DNA of 64,000 nucleotides. Source: Fragum whitleyi (lineage: Eukaryota > Mollusca > Bivalvia > Cardiida > Cardiidae). The DNA lies in NCBI GenBank assembly GCA_948146395.1, contig OX411544.1:32942457-33006456 (forward strand). The letters run 5' to 3'. The position numbers were made by a program, and so were the translations under genes. A model generated the notes under the pieces. It searched no databases. It saw only the letters and a program-made list of their open reading frames with translations, and was not told the origin of the DNA. Below are positions 44,853 to 56,600 of the stretch, in pieces (the stretch's first letter is position 1; each line of letters opens with the position of its first letter).

Positions 44853-45719
44853 AATAATGTCCCTGAGTAAAGCATTTAGAAAATAAAAGCAAGGTTAAAT
44901 TTTTGGTTAAAGTTTTTCAGTTTAAGTTTTTCCAAGTCCATAAAAGGTCAAGCTCAAGGTCAAATTGTCAAGGCCCTTGGTTTCTGGTGAAAGCCTTTCA
45001 TCTGGTGATTATGTATATGAAGTAATGATGTCCCTAGGTTAAAGCATTCAGAAAATATAAGCAAGGTTAAAGTTTTGGGTAAAAGAATTTCGGTTAAAGT
45101 ATTTCTAAGTTCATAAAAGGTCAAGGTCAAATTATCAAGGACCTTGATCTCTCACAAAAGCCTATCACCTAATGAGTATGTATATGAAGTAATGATGTCC
45201 CTAGGTTAAAGCATTCAGAAAATAATAAGCAAGGTTAAAGTTTTTGGTTAAAGTTTTCAGTTAAAGTTTTTCTAAGTCCACAAATGGTCAAGGTCAAGGT
45301 CAAATTGTGAAGGACCTTGGTCTCTGGTGAAAGCCTATCACCTGGTGAGTATATATATGAAGCTTTTATGTCCCTAGGTTAGAGCATTAAAAAAATATAT
45401 GCAAGGTTAAAGTTTTTGGTTAAAGTTTTTGGTTAATGTTTTTCCAAGTCCACAAAGGATCAAGGTGAAGGTCAAATTGTCAAGGACCTTTGTCTATGGT
45501 GAAAGCCTTTCACCTAATGAGTGTGCATATGAAGTAATGATGTCTCTAGTTTAAAGCTTACAGAAAATATAGTCAAGGTTAAAGTTTTTTTGGTTAAAGT
45601 TTTTGGTTAAAGTTTTTGGTTAAAGTTTTTTTGAAAGGGTCAAGGTCACAGTCTAAAGGTCATTTCGACATGGATGTTGGTCTCAAATGAAAGCCTATGC
45701 CCTAATGAGTATTTCTGTA

Positions 45720-47409
45720 AACAAGAGGGCCGTTGGCCCTGGGTCGCTCACCTGAGAAAAAAGCTTCATTACCTAGGTATGTCCATGCAACCACAGAAAA
45801 AGAGATTTTCACTTATTCAATCAGATAACATTTGAAATTATCATTCCCCCTCCCCTCTGCTCCTCCCCTGGACATTATTTATTTAAGCTTTTTCCATAAA
45901 AGGTCTGTGATCAGCTAATCTATGCCAGATATACAGGCTGAGTCTGAGACTTTTAAAGTTTTCTTTAATGAGTTGATCAATCCATGTCAAATATAAAGGC
46001 TGTACGGATTCAAAATTCTCAACAAAGCACTCCCCCCTCCCCCAAGATGCTCTGCACCTGGTGAATCTACAGTCATGATTTTAGCTAATTCAATATATGT
46101 CCATATGCTGATCATCCATACCAATTTTCAAGTCTGTAGGACTCCTGGCTCATTAGAAGAAGTTTAAAGATTTCAAAAATGATCCAAAGTACTACCCCCT
46201 CCCTAAAACACTCAGCACCTGGTGACCCTACAGTCATGATTTTAGCTATTATTAATGTCAATATATTGATCACCCATGACAATTTTCAAGTCTGCAGGGT
46301 TCCTGATCCAGGAGAAGAATAAGGTTAAAGATTTCAAAATTGATCCAAAGTACTACCCCCTGCCCCCCTAATGCCCCACATCTGGTGGCCCTACATTCAT
46401 GATTTTAGCTATTTTATTTTAGATCCATATGCTGATCATCCATGCCAATATTGAAGTCTGTAGGGCTCCTGGTTCATTAGAAGATGAAGATTAAAGTTAC
46501 AAAATTTTCACAAAAGTACTTCCCCCTCCCCCCTGGTGCTCTGCACCTGGTGGCTTTACAGTCATGATTTTAGCTATTTACATTAAGGTCTATGAGCTGA
46601 TCCTCCATGCCAATTTTCAAGTCTGTAGGGCTTGTAGTTCAGAAGAGGAAGAAGGTTAAAGATTACAAAATTTTCACAAAAGTAGTACCCTCTCCCCCCT
46701 GGTGCTACGCACCTGGTGAATCTACAGTCATGATTTTATCTATTTTTATAAAGGTCCATATGCTGATCATCCATGCCAATATTCAAATCTGTAGGTCTCC
46801 TGGTTTAGAAGAAGAAAAAGGTTAAAGATTACAAAATTTTCATCAAAGTACTACCCCCTCCCCCCTGGTGCTCCGCACCTGGTGGCCCTACAGATATGAT
46901 TTTAGCTATTTTTATTCAGGTCTATAAGGTGATGATACATGCAAAATTTTAAGGCTGTAGGCCTTCATGATCAGAATAAGAAGAAGGTTAAAGATTACAA
47001 AATTTACCCAAAGTACTACCCCCTCCCCCCTAATGCTCCGCACCTGGTGGCCCAACAGATATGATTTTAGCTATTTTTATTAAGGTCTATGAGCTGATCA
47101 TCCATACCAAATTTCAAGGCTGTAGGGCTGCTGGTTCAGAAGAAGAAGAATTTTAAAGATTTTCTTAAATTTTTAACTTTGGTTGCCATAGCAACCAGAG
47201 TTTTTCACCGATTTCAATTCTTTTAGCAATTCTTAAAGGGGACCACCTAAGGAACATTTCTGCCAAGTTTGGTTAAAATTGGCCTAGTAGTTTAGGAGGA
47301 GATGTCGTTTAAAGAAATTGTTGACGGACGACGCACGACGCACGGACGACGGACAAAAGGTGATCACCATAGCTCACTTGAGCACGTTGTGCTCAGGTGA
47401 GCTAAAAAT
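45720..47409 (+). mobile_element. Pearl-like element P5 with 165-bp core repeats, nested in P4
   Basis: AACAAGAGGGCCGTTGGCCC (hairpin), CGCTCACCTGAG; end CTCAGGTGAGCTAAAAA. CTGATCATCC-type landmarks at 46108, 46265, 46432, 46597, 46762, 46929 and 47094 give units of 157-167 bp; each unit carries a C-rich CTACCCCCTCCCCCC block. GACGACGCACGACG simple sequence near 47330. Confidence 0.87.
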
Positions 47410-47722
47410 AAAGCCTCTAGGATAAATATTGATAGAAATAAAAAACTTTAACCTAATGCCGACGCTGACACCGACGCTGACGCCGACGCCGACATCCGAG
47501 GGCATGACAATAGCTCTTCTGAGACTTTCGTCCCGGGCTAAAAAGAGTTAGTGATGATGACTGAATTGAAGTTTTGGCTGTGTGTGATCATTCATCCTAA
47601 TAATCATGTCCCACCAAGCAAACACGATTCACTTTTATAGGGAACTGCTAAATGAGTATTCAGAAAAATGAGGTCTATTGCGGATTATTAATAGCAATAA
47701 CTGTTTCAAAGTTAAGACATAG

Positions 47723-47794
47723 ATGGCTCAGCCCTAAACAGTTGTAACTGCCTATAAACATATAGGCAGTTACAACTGTCTAGTGCTGAGCCAT
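47723..47794. repeat. H1 palindromic hairpin (copy 10, first of a tandem pair)
   Basis: ATGGCTCAGCCCTAAACAG / CTGTCTAGTGCTGAGCCAT; inner AGTTGTAACTGCCTATA / TATAGGCAGTTACAACT is perfect. Confidence 0.92.
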
Positions 47795-47802
47795 CCATAT
47801 AG

Positions 47803-47874
47803 ATGGCTCAGTATAGAACAGTTGTAACTGCCTATTAACATATAGGCATTTAAAACTGTTTTGCACTGAGCCAT
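47803..47874. repeat. H1 palindromic hairpin (copy 11, second of a tandem pair)
   Basis: Begins eight bases after copy 10 ends. ATGGCTCAGTATAGAACAG / CTGTTTTGCACTGAGCCAT; the inner right arm has changes (GGCATTTAAAACTG). Confidence 0.9.
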
Positions 47875-48383
47875 CAATATGTTAAGTTAGATTGACCTTT
47901 CAATATCCTAAATTCATCCCACAGAAAAATGTATTCATTTTGATCAGGCTGCACAATTAGTGCTTAGCCATCAAAATAAAAATATTGAGCCTAGTAAGGC
48001 TGCACAGTTTGTGCAGTCTTACAAGAATCAATATTTATTGCATCGTTGTGGAGTTCCTTCATTGGTTGAGGGGCTCTCAAATAAGTTTAAGAGTTTTTTT
48101 TGAAAAACGAGCAAGATGTGTTCTTGGAACACTAAAGTCCCTGAAATAGCATTTTTTCAAAAATTTTTACCTTGATGATTGACCTTGACCTTGACCTTCA
48201 ATGATATGCATTGATGAAAGGAACATTCCTACCAAATATGAACAGTGTCAATCAAATAGTGTTTAAGTTAGAAAAAAATATTTAGTTCACAGGTTTATTT
48301 TTTACAGACAGATAGATAGACAGAAAGATGGGAGGAAATCTGGAGCTCCTTGACACTTGTAAAACCTTGTTTCTAGGGTGTTT

Positions 48384-48424
48384 TTTATGCCCCAGTATCA
48401 AACCCATTGATACTGGGGCATAAA
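48384..48424. repeat. Perfect short hairpin
   Basis: TTATGCCCCAGTATCAA and TTGATACTGGGGCATAA form a 17-bp perfect stem with a five-base loop (ACCCA). Confidence 0.9.
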
Positions 48425-49001
48425 TAACACAAAAGAAATATTGTAAGACATCAAATCTAAAGACTCAGATTTATAGTTCAAGTAAACAAATGTAACAATT
48501 TCATTTCCATCCATCATTTAAACAAGGCAACTCAGAGCAGACAGTTTCATAATTTGGGCAATTTTTCCTAAAATTCTCCAGGGAAATTAAGCCAGTATGC
48601 AGTAACACCATACAAATCCATCAATGTCTACATATATGGAATTATTGCACCTCCAAATCAGATTTAAATCTACTGAAATTTTGTTCTTTATACACTAGCC
48701 GTAAACAGAAAGTTCAAATTCGCTCATTTAGCCTGTTTTACCCTTACTAAAATAAACACAGATTTGAATTTTGTAAAAAACATGTGTGCAAGACAAACTG
48801 TATGCAATCTTTTTTTCATCCTTCTATATTCACTTGATTGGTCAAGGACAACAAATGAATTTTTTGTCTCATTTATCAAAAACTTTGGGATTTAAATAGA
48901 GCTTTGAGATATAGGTATTGTATAGAAACATTTTTGGACTAATGTTTATGTTAGCTGCGAAGATTATAAGCTAGCTATATTGTTGCTGACCTTTCACATA
49001 A

Positions 49002-49236
49002 TTGAGCCTATACGTGACATTTCCAACAATCTGACATGCATGAAAGGTGCAACAACTGAGCAGCCTAGAAACTCCCACAGTGCAATTAGAATATTGTCTG
49101 ACTGTCTAAAGATACTTTGAGCCATTGTCTATCTACTAAGATCATTGTGAAGTCTTTGGTCAGATTGTGTGAATGCACAGGCTGGCCAAAGTCTTTGCTT
49201 TGCGCATTTTGAAATTGTTGGAAATGTAACACACAA
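49002..49236. mobile_element. MITE-like element, family M1 (copy 3)
   Basis: TTGAGCCTATACGTGACATT, then TTCCAACAATCT; right end AAATTGTTGGAAATGTAACA. Same size as copies 1 and 2. Confidence 0.75.
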
Positions 49237-51126
49237 TCATCTTAACTCTACTGTGTTTCTTGTAATTTGACCAGAAATATTATGTAAGTTTGTGTGAATA
49301 TAGATTATGTCTATGTCTATATTGATGATCCTAATCATAGTAATTAAATTTTAGCTTTTTCCTCATCTGAAGTTAGTCTATGTCTATGTTGAACCTTATC
49401 ATCGTAAATTTTCAGTAAGTTTTTTCTTCATTTGAAGTTAAATTTTCAAATTCATTAATCACAATTGAAATAGTTTGTTGAACCAATAATCCCTGCCAAA
49501 ATAGGCAATGGAATTGAATAGCTAAATGTACCATTTTTTCCATACATCAATATTAATTTTTGACCTTGACCTGTGACCTTGAGCTTGGAGCTATCCAAAA
49601 AGTTCTTTTCAATTAGCAAGTCATCTCACAATAGAACATTTTTGTCCAGTTATTTTTAAATCCTTCCATAAACATAGAAGTTTTACTCCAGCCAAGCTCA
49701 GTTTTAATATTTGACCTTGATCTTTATCCTTAACATTAGATTTATTAAAAGTTTTCTTTCATATGGCACACACACTCATGCTTGAGAACTAAGCAACAGT
49801 ATTTTTGAAATCTACAGGTAAATGTAGGAGTAATACTCCTCTACTACTAACAAGTTGACTTTCAACCTTTGAACTGTGACCTTGATCTTGGAGCTATCGA
49901 TAAATACTTTTAAGTGGTATACCTATTCATGATGGAGGGCAATTGTGTCAAGAATAATGTGCCTGATTAACTTAATCATTAGTAGATGCCAAAACCACTA
50001 AAACTACAGCTTTTTACACTGTTGTCAACGCTAGTTTGTCAATTAATTTCTGCTTACCTTGCCTATCAGGGTCTATAGGTGACATATCCAAATATGTATT
50101 CCGATTTGGTTCTTTTTTAAACATGATTGTGAATAACATAAAACCAATTCAAACATTTAAATGTCAAATATCAAGTAATTCATTCAATGTATTTTTCGGC
50201 ATGAACCGTTACTTCAGTATATGACAAAAGCCGCTTCAGTACATGACATAAACTCGACATGGTTTAACGTTTTATAAATAATGACGTGTTTTAAACTTCG
50301 TGCTTGTCACTCATCTCTTCATACAAACAGCTTAAAACAAAATATAAAACAAGCAATGATAGGACTCTATCATTACACTAAGGATTTTTTTATTTTACTA
50401 AACTTAAAATTTTGTTGTGAATTTTTAAAAACAAATCCAACTTTGTTTAAAAAGGATATATTCAGACTTATTTTCCTTTAAGCAATATTTTCAAACCACT
50501 GTATTGAAAATTGTTCAAGCTAAAGTAGAACGATCTTTCATCAAGATAAATTTCAAGCTATGACTTAATTTTGAAAACCTTTACTAATTTCATGAAATTA
50601 GACCTATTATTTCCTGACAGGAGAAGGGATAGATATTTAATTTGGTTGACTGCATTTACCATACTGTCACACTAAACCACAATACCATAAAAGTCAGGGT
50701 CAAATAAATGTACTGATATTTCAAACTTAGTTGTCTGCACACTTACCTTTTTGTCCAACCAATAGTTCCCGAACAGCAATAAAGGACATTAATTTGAGCC
50801 AAACGGTTTCAACCAAAGGGGTCTGTAGATAAAACTGTTTTGTCTCAAAATATCTCCCACTTAAATGCCAGACAATCATAGGATTTTCTTATCTTTGGAA
50901 TTCAAGGTTGAATGAAATTGACAAACATGTTATGGACCATTCCCTGGATTACCAAAAACAGCTGAGCTTTAATTGAAATTGAAAAAAAATTATTTGTTTG
51001 AAAAGCATAAATTGCTAGTGGTTGTCATGATACATTTGCGTTTACAATATAGCTACTATTTTTATCCGCCATCACCCTAGATTTGGACACTCAGAGGGTA
51101 TTGAATATCTAGAAAATATTGTCGAA

Positions 51127-51546
51127 AACAAGAGGGCCGGAATGGCCCTAAACCGCTCATCTGAATTTTATTTGTCCAGTATATCTCATCCAAGAAACTT
51201 TCTGGCAAAGCTTCATTCATGTTTGCCTACTTGTTGAAGAGGAGGTATTAGAATTTACAGTGATAATAGACCCTGCCCACCCATTCATTACTGAGGAGAC
51301 TCAAAATAAGCCCCACCCTGCCACACCTATATTTATAGGCCAATCAAAATTTTGCCAAAATTTTTTGAAAAGCGTCACCTAAGAACACTCATGTAAAGTT
51401 TCATTGAAAACGGTCCAGTGGTTTAGGAAGAGAAGAAGTTTAAAGAAATTGTGGACGACACACGACGGACGCTGGATGACAGACGACGAACATTGTACCA
51501 TCACAATAGCTCACCTTGAGCACTTCCTGCTCAGATGAGCTAAAAA
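51127..51546 (+). mobile_element. Pearl-like element P6 (short, about 420 bp)
   Basis: Starts AACAAGAGGGCCGGAATGGC (GGGCC/GGCCC hairpin), CGCTCATCTGAA; ends CTCAGATGAGCTAAAAA. Only one or two core units (CCACACCTATATTTATAGGC) precede the GACGACACACGACGG segment. It ends about 125 bp from the donor of first exon C, in its intron. Confidence 0.87.
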
Positions 51547-51670
51547 CTGTACTACGCTTTACGCATCAGTACACAGGCAAAGCAGAATATCACTTGTAAA
51601 CATTTCAGGGACATTTTCATCTGAAATATATGGCTGGTAATACAAAACTTAAAATTAACAGTACTTTTAC

Positions 51671-51830
51671 CTGAATCAAAAGCAGAGTGTTTGTTTCTCA
51701 GTTTCATCTTGTCAATTTCATCAAGCTCATGACTTTCCTTGGACTGTTTACCATTAGGTAGTGGGTTCAGGTAGTCTTCAGGAGGGGATGTGGTGCTGGA
51801 GTATGTGTTCTCATAGGCCCTTCTCTCCAT
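51671..51830 (-). CDS. First coding exon C (53 residues plus one base)
   Basis: This exon starts a 414-residue isoform. The ATG at 51830-51828 is preceded by AAG and followed by G, a good initiation context, and an in-frame TAA lies 15 codons upstream (51873-51875) with no Met between. The donor is CAG/GTAAAAG at 51671/51670, phase 1, the same phase as the other two first exons, and the base G joins GT of exon 2 to make Gly. The 53 residues are polar and acidic-basic mixed, rich in Ser, Glu and Lys, with tyrosines near the start (AYENTY) and EDYLNPLP at residues 18-25; no hydrophobic segment, so it is cytoplasmic in the inferred topology. Splicing to exon 2 would remove an intron of about 35.9 kb. 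It could also be preceded by a non-coding exon that I cannot identify. Confidence 0.8.
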
Positions 51831-51945
51831 CTTGTAATAATGGTGGCAAGTTACAATGTGGGTGGCGGAATCTTAATGTCACTGTTCATTTAAAGGTCAA
51901 AAGGCCTATACGTAGAAAATTTGAACATGTTTATATAACCATTAA

Positions 51946-52010
51946 TTGGTGACCAAAATGCTGTAACTACAGCTTGGATAAAGCTGTAGTTATGGCATTT
52001 TAGTCACCAA
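51946..52010. repeat. H6 palindrome (copy 2, best preserved)
   Basis: TTGGTGACCAAAATGCTGTA and ATGGCATTTTAGTCACCAA with CTACAGCTTGGATAAAGCTG in the centre: the arms pair through nearly the whole 65 bp. It lies about 115 bp upstream of the ATG of first exon C. Confidence 0.88.
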
Positions 52011-52580
52011 ACATAATACAGTTAATCTTTGTTCATGTGCACAAAGTAGTATAGAGAAAAATTAAAAATTTTGTAATGATTTCAGAATGTCAAAAACTTA
52101 TTTAATTCAATTTTGTTTCTAAAATGGTATGCTGAGACTTTTTATTAGTACAATACATACTGTACTTAAATGTATAAAAACCTAAAAAAAAAAAAGCCAT
52201 TTGATAGTGAAAAGAATTCTTACTAAGATGAACTTAAATTCCACAGCACTCTCATTTAGCACTTTCAATTATCCAAATTTATATAAAAATCCGCATTCAG
52301 GACATATCTTTACAAAAAATCCACATTGTAGGACAATCAGTTTCACATGCTACACCAAATACCAGTATCTGACAGCAGGCCTTTATTCACACACACAAAA
52401 ATGTGTAAAACTGTCAAATCTGTCAATCATTTCTCCAAGCATGTGTGCAAAATGTTGCCTTGGATAGTCATATAGCTACCCAGTATTATAGTGATAATAA
52501 CAATTATCATTAATGCAAATAGCTGCTGACTGTGATACAATTATTTACAGTATCACAGTTTAAAATTTGTTATTCTTCTG

Positions 52581-52900
52581 TTACTGTATTTCTCTTAATA
52601 AATGCTCCATTGAGCTATACAAAGCATTGACATGCAACTTTATTAAGTATCCATTTTCTGTTAAAAAAAAGTCATTTGATGTCTTACAGGCCCTTTTTGC
52701 TTAATTTTTAGGTGAATTTCCTCTAAACAATCATATAACTAATTGGTTAAAGAAAATTAACATGAAATTAGAGAAAAAAACTCAAACAGTTGTTTTAATT
52801 TATGCATTTTCAATCAATTGAACTAGCCTGAGGTTTTCCCAGTAAAAAATATAGGGGTGCTACTAAAAGGAGGGCGTGATTTTGAGAGGAAATATGGTAT
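52581..52900. mobile_element. MITE-like element, family M3 (copy 3)
   Basis: Left TTACTGTATTTCTCTTAATA, right GAGAGGAAATATGGTA; AGGCCCTTTTTGCTTAATTT and GTGAATTTCCTCTAAACAAT match inner parts of 20241-21600. This copy lacks the nested insertion. Confidence 0.72.
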
Positions 52901-53456
52901 GTATATGAATTAATCAGTAAAATATCAATTTTAAAATGAATTAGTTAAGCTAAACCCTCCCCCATCCCCCCTCTCCCCCCACTCCTTAAATCCATCTGTA
53001 TCTGCCACTTCTATCAGCTAATATTAGAAAAGGCGCCCTTATAATTATGAGGAAAAAAAGATCATGAAACGGCTGGGAATCTTACATTCAAAATTTTCTA
53101 TAGCATCTATATCACTTTTTTAAAGTAAAAAAGACTAATAAAAAGATATATTTACAACTAATAACCTGTATATATATCACACAAGCAGCCACTTTAACAT
53201 CCAAGTGTAAAATCTCAAGTGATGCATGTCTTACAGTGAAATCTTAACAAAAACTATTGTTGACACTTAATGGAGAAAATTAATAACAATTGAAACCTGA
53301 AGAGTGCATGAGGTCAATGGTCAACAATTATAGGCTCAACAACGGCTGTAAAATTCAAGGATCCCAGAGGGACTAAATGACAATTTAACAAAACATTACT
53401 GTAGCCAACATAGGGATTTCAGGGAAGTTGACCCGTACTAGCTATGCATTAATTTT

Positions 53457-53582
53457 AAACTCATGATCTTTCACAATGTTGACCAAGGATTCCTAATGAA
53501 ATCATTAGGAAACCTTGGTTAACATGGTGAAAGATGACAGGTTCCGAAATGTTGCAAAACTATTATGGATCCACTACCTTAA
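53457..53582. repeat. H2 palindromic element (copy 3)
   Basis: TTGACCAAGGATTCCTAATG / CATTAGGAAACCTTGGTTAA central stem, then GTTGCAAAACTATTATGGAT and CCACTACCTTAA. Confidence 0.8.
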
Positions 53583-53691
53583 GCTTTCCCATAACCCTCA
53601 TCATTGTGAATAAAAACCTTGGCAGAATTGCACTATAATTTAAGTAGGGGAAGCACTGGCTGCACTAGTTGTGATAAAGTATTTATTGTTA

Positions 53692-56600
53692 AACAAGAGG
53701 GCCGTTGGCCCTGGGTCACTCACCTGAGAAAAAAGCTTCAATACCTCAATACCTAGGTATGTCCATGCAACCACAGAAAAAGAGATTTTCACTTATTCAA
53801 TCAGATAACATTTGAAATAATCCTCCCCCCCCCCCCCCCCTCTGCTCCTCCCCTGGTCATTATTTATTTAAGCTTTTTTCATAAAAGGTCTGTGATTAGC
53901 TAATCTATGCCAGATATACAGGCTGAGTCTGAGACTTTTATAGTTTTCTTTAATGAGTTGATCAATCCATGTCAAATATAAAGGCTGTAGGGATTCAAAA
54001 TTCTCAACAAAGCACTCCCCCCTCCCCCAAGACACTCTGCTCCTGGTGAATCTACAGTCATGATTTTAGCTTATTCAATTCATGTCCACATGCTGTTCAT
54101 CCATACTAATTTTCAAGTCTGTAGGACTCCTGGTTCATTAGAAGAAGTTTAAAGATTTCAAAAATGATCCAAAGTACTACCCCCTCCCCTGGATATGTGC
54201 TCAGCACCTGGTGACCCTACAGTCATCATTTTAGCTATTTTTATTAATGTCAATATATTGATCACCCATGACAATTTTCAAGTCTGTAGGGTTCCTGATC
54301 AAGGAGAAGAATTATAAGGTTAAAGATTTCAAAATTGATCCAAAGTACTACCCCCTCCCCCCCCTAATGCTCCGCATCTGGTGGCCCTACATTCATAATT
54401 TTAGCTATTTTATTTTAGATCCATATGCTTATCATCCATGCCAACATTGAAGGTTGTAAGGCTCCGGTTCATTAGAAGATGAAGGTTGAAGTTACAAAAT
54501 TTTCACAAAAGTACTACCCCTCCCTCCTGGTACTCCACATCTGGTGACATTACAGTCATTATTTTAGCTATTTTTATTAAGGTCTATGAGCTGATCATCC
54601 ATGCCAATATTCAAATCTGCATGACTCCTGGTTCTGAAGAAGAAGAAGGTTAAAGATTACAAAATTTTCACAAAAGGACTATCCCCTCCCTCCTGGTGCT
54701 CCGCACCTGGTTAATCTACAGTCATGATTTTAGCTGTTTTTATAAAGGTCCATATGCTGATCATCCATGCCAATATTCAAATCTGTAGGACTCCTGGTTC
54801 AGAAGAAGAACAAGAGCTGTCGGAGGACAGCGAAGCTCGACTATTCCTAGTGCTGGATAATAACAGCAAATCAATATCGACATTGGAAATTCAATAAAAT
54901 GAAAGTCAAGAGAAAAGAATCTTTGTCTAGAGGCTGATATTATGGTCACAGAAGCATGTGCAGAGTTTCAAAGCAATAGCTTTAGTAGGAACAGATATAC
55001 AATTAACATAAAACAGTTGCACATAAAAACATAACCAATATTTTTAAGGCCGAAAAGGGTTAAAATTCCACTAAATTAAATATCAGAGTAATGAATCTTT
55101 TTCTGTGGGCTAATATTATGGTAAAAGAAGCATGTGTAAATTTTCCAAGCAACAGCTGTAGTAGAATTAGAGATATTACAGAAATACAACATTTGCACGT
55201 AAAAACTTAACCAAGAATTTCTAAGTCCATAGAGGGTTATAAATCCACTAAATTCTATACCAGAGAATTGAATCCTTATTAAGAGGCTGTTGTTATGATC
55301 ATTGAAGCATGTTCAAAGTTTGAAAGCGAAAGCTTTAATAGTATTAGAGATATAACTGATGTACAACATTTGCACGTAAAAACTTAACCAAGAATTTCTG
55401 AGTCTGAAAAAGGTTAAAATTCCACTAAATTCAATATCAGAGTAATAAATCTTTGTCAAGAGGCTGATATCATGGTAACTGAAGCATGTGTAGAGTTTCA
55501 AAGCAAAAGCCTATGTAGAAATAGAGCTATAACTGATGTACAACATTTGCACGTAAAAACTTAACCAAGATTTCTAAGTCCGAAAAGGGTTAAAATTCCA
55601 CTTAATTCAAAATCAGAGTATTGAATCTTTGTCTAGAGGCTGATATTATGGTCACAGAAGCATGTGCAAAGTTTCAAAGCAAAAGCTTTAGTAGAAATAG
55701 AGATATTACAGTAATACAACATTTGCACGTAAAAACTTAACCAAGATTTTTTAAGTCCGAAAAGGGTTAAAATTCTATTAAATTCAATATCAGAGTAATG
55801 AATCTTTGTCAAGAGGCTGATATTATGGTCACAGAAGCATGTGTAAAGTTGCAAAGCAATTGCTTTTATAGAAACAGAAATATTTCGATAAACAACATTT
55901 GCACGTAAAAACTTAACCAAGATTTCTAAGTCTGAAAAGGGTTAAAATTCCACCAAATTCAATATCAGAGTAATGAATCTTTGTCTAGATGCTGATATTA
56001 CAGTCACAGAAGCATGTGCAAAGTTTCAAAGCAATAGCTTTAATAGAAACAGAGATTTTAAACACTTGCACGTAAAAACTTAACCAAAGCATTACGCCGA
56101 CACCGATGCTGACGCCAACGCCGACGCCCGGGTGACTGGAATAGCCCCCCTATTCTTCGAATAGTTGAGCTAAAAAGGTTAAAGATTACAAAATTTTCAT
56201 CAAAGTACTACCCCCTCCCCCTGGTGCTCGGCACCTGGTGGCCCTACAGATAAGATTTTAGCTATGTTAATTAAGGTCTATTAGCTGATCATCCATGCAA
56301 AATTTTAAGGCTGTAGGGCTTCATGTTCTGCAGAAGAAGAAGGTTAAAGATTACAAAATTTACCCAAAGTACTACCCCCTCCCCCCTGGTGCTCCGCACC
56401 TGGTGGCCCAACAGATATGATGTTTATTAAGGTCTATGAGCTGATCATCCATGCCAAATTTCAAGGCTGTAGGGCTGCTTGTTCAGAAGAAGAAGAATTT
56501 TAAAGATTTTCTTAAAATATTAACTTTGGTTGCCATAGCAACCAGAGTTTTTCACCGATTTCAATTCTTTTAGCAATTCTTAAAGGGGATCACCTAAGGA

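Larger units (their letters stand above)
43444..47545 (+). mobile_element. Pearl-like element P4 (outer host of two insertions)
   Basis: Starts AACAAGAGTTGTCTGCGGAC and ends TCCCGGGCTAAAAAG after GACGCCGACGCC simple sequence. Core units of about 170 bp (AAGGTCAAGGTCAAATTGT, TATGAAGTAATGATGTCC) occur at about 43690-43820 and again from 44853 to 45719. The two gaps are filled by element E1 (43820-44852) and by pearl-like P5 (45720-47409). Total span 4.1 kb. Confidence 0.78.
38272..51670 (-). other. Intron upstream of first exon B: repeats, no coding exon recognised
   Basis: Intronic for isoform C and promoter-proximal for isoform B. Unclassified stretches lie at about 38310-38700, 38945-39300, 39815-40140, 40375-40775, 41780-42120, 42200-43440, 47880-48380, 48430-49000 and 49240-51120. 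The part at 49550-49900 contains repeated TTGACCTTGA-type sequence typical of degraded core repeats. Short open frames at 50036-50224 and 50281-50481 on the plus strand have no recognisable features. Confidence 0.55.
8384..51830 (-). other. Gene model: type II membrane protein with coiled-coil stalk and Cys-rich C-terminus, three alternative first exons
   Basis: The span covers all coding exons of one minus-strand gene. Shared coding exons total 1085 nt; adding first exon A (391 nt), B (112 nt) or C (160 nt) gives 1476, 1197 or 1245 nt, each divisible by three, so the products are 491, 398 and 414 residues. Every junction has GT and AG and split codons match (phases 1, 2, 1, 0, 0, 0). In isoform A numbering: cytoplasmic region 1-249, transmembrane helix about 250-277, coiled coil about 285-385, Gly-X-Y stub 387-395, Cys-rich domain about 396-491. 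There is no signal peptide, and Lys/Arg precede the helix (SLKRQIR), as expected for N-in topology. Seven N-glycosylation sequons (312, 331, 363, 372, 381, 396, 404) all lie beyond the helix. Architecture suggests a surface receptor resembling collagen-like or scavenger-type type II proteins; ligand unknown and orthology not tested. Confidence 0.87.
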
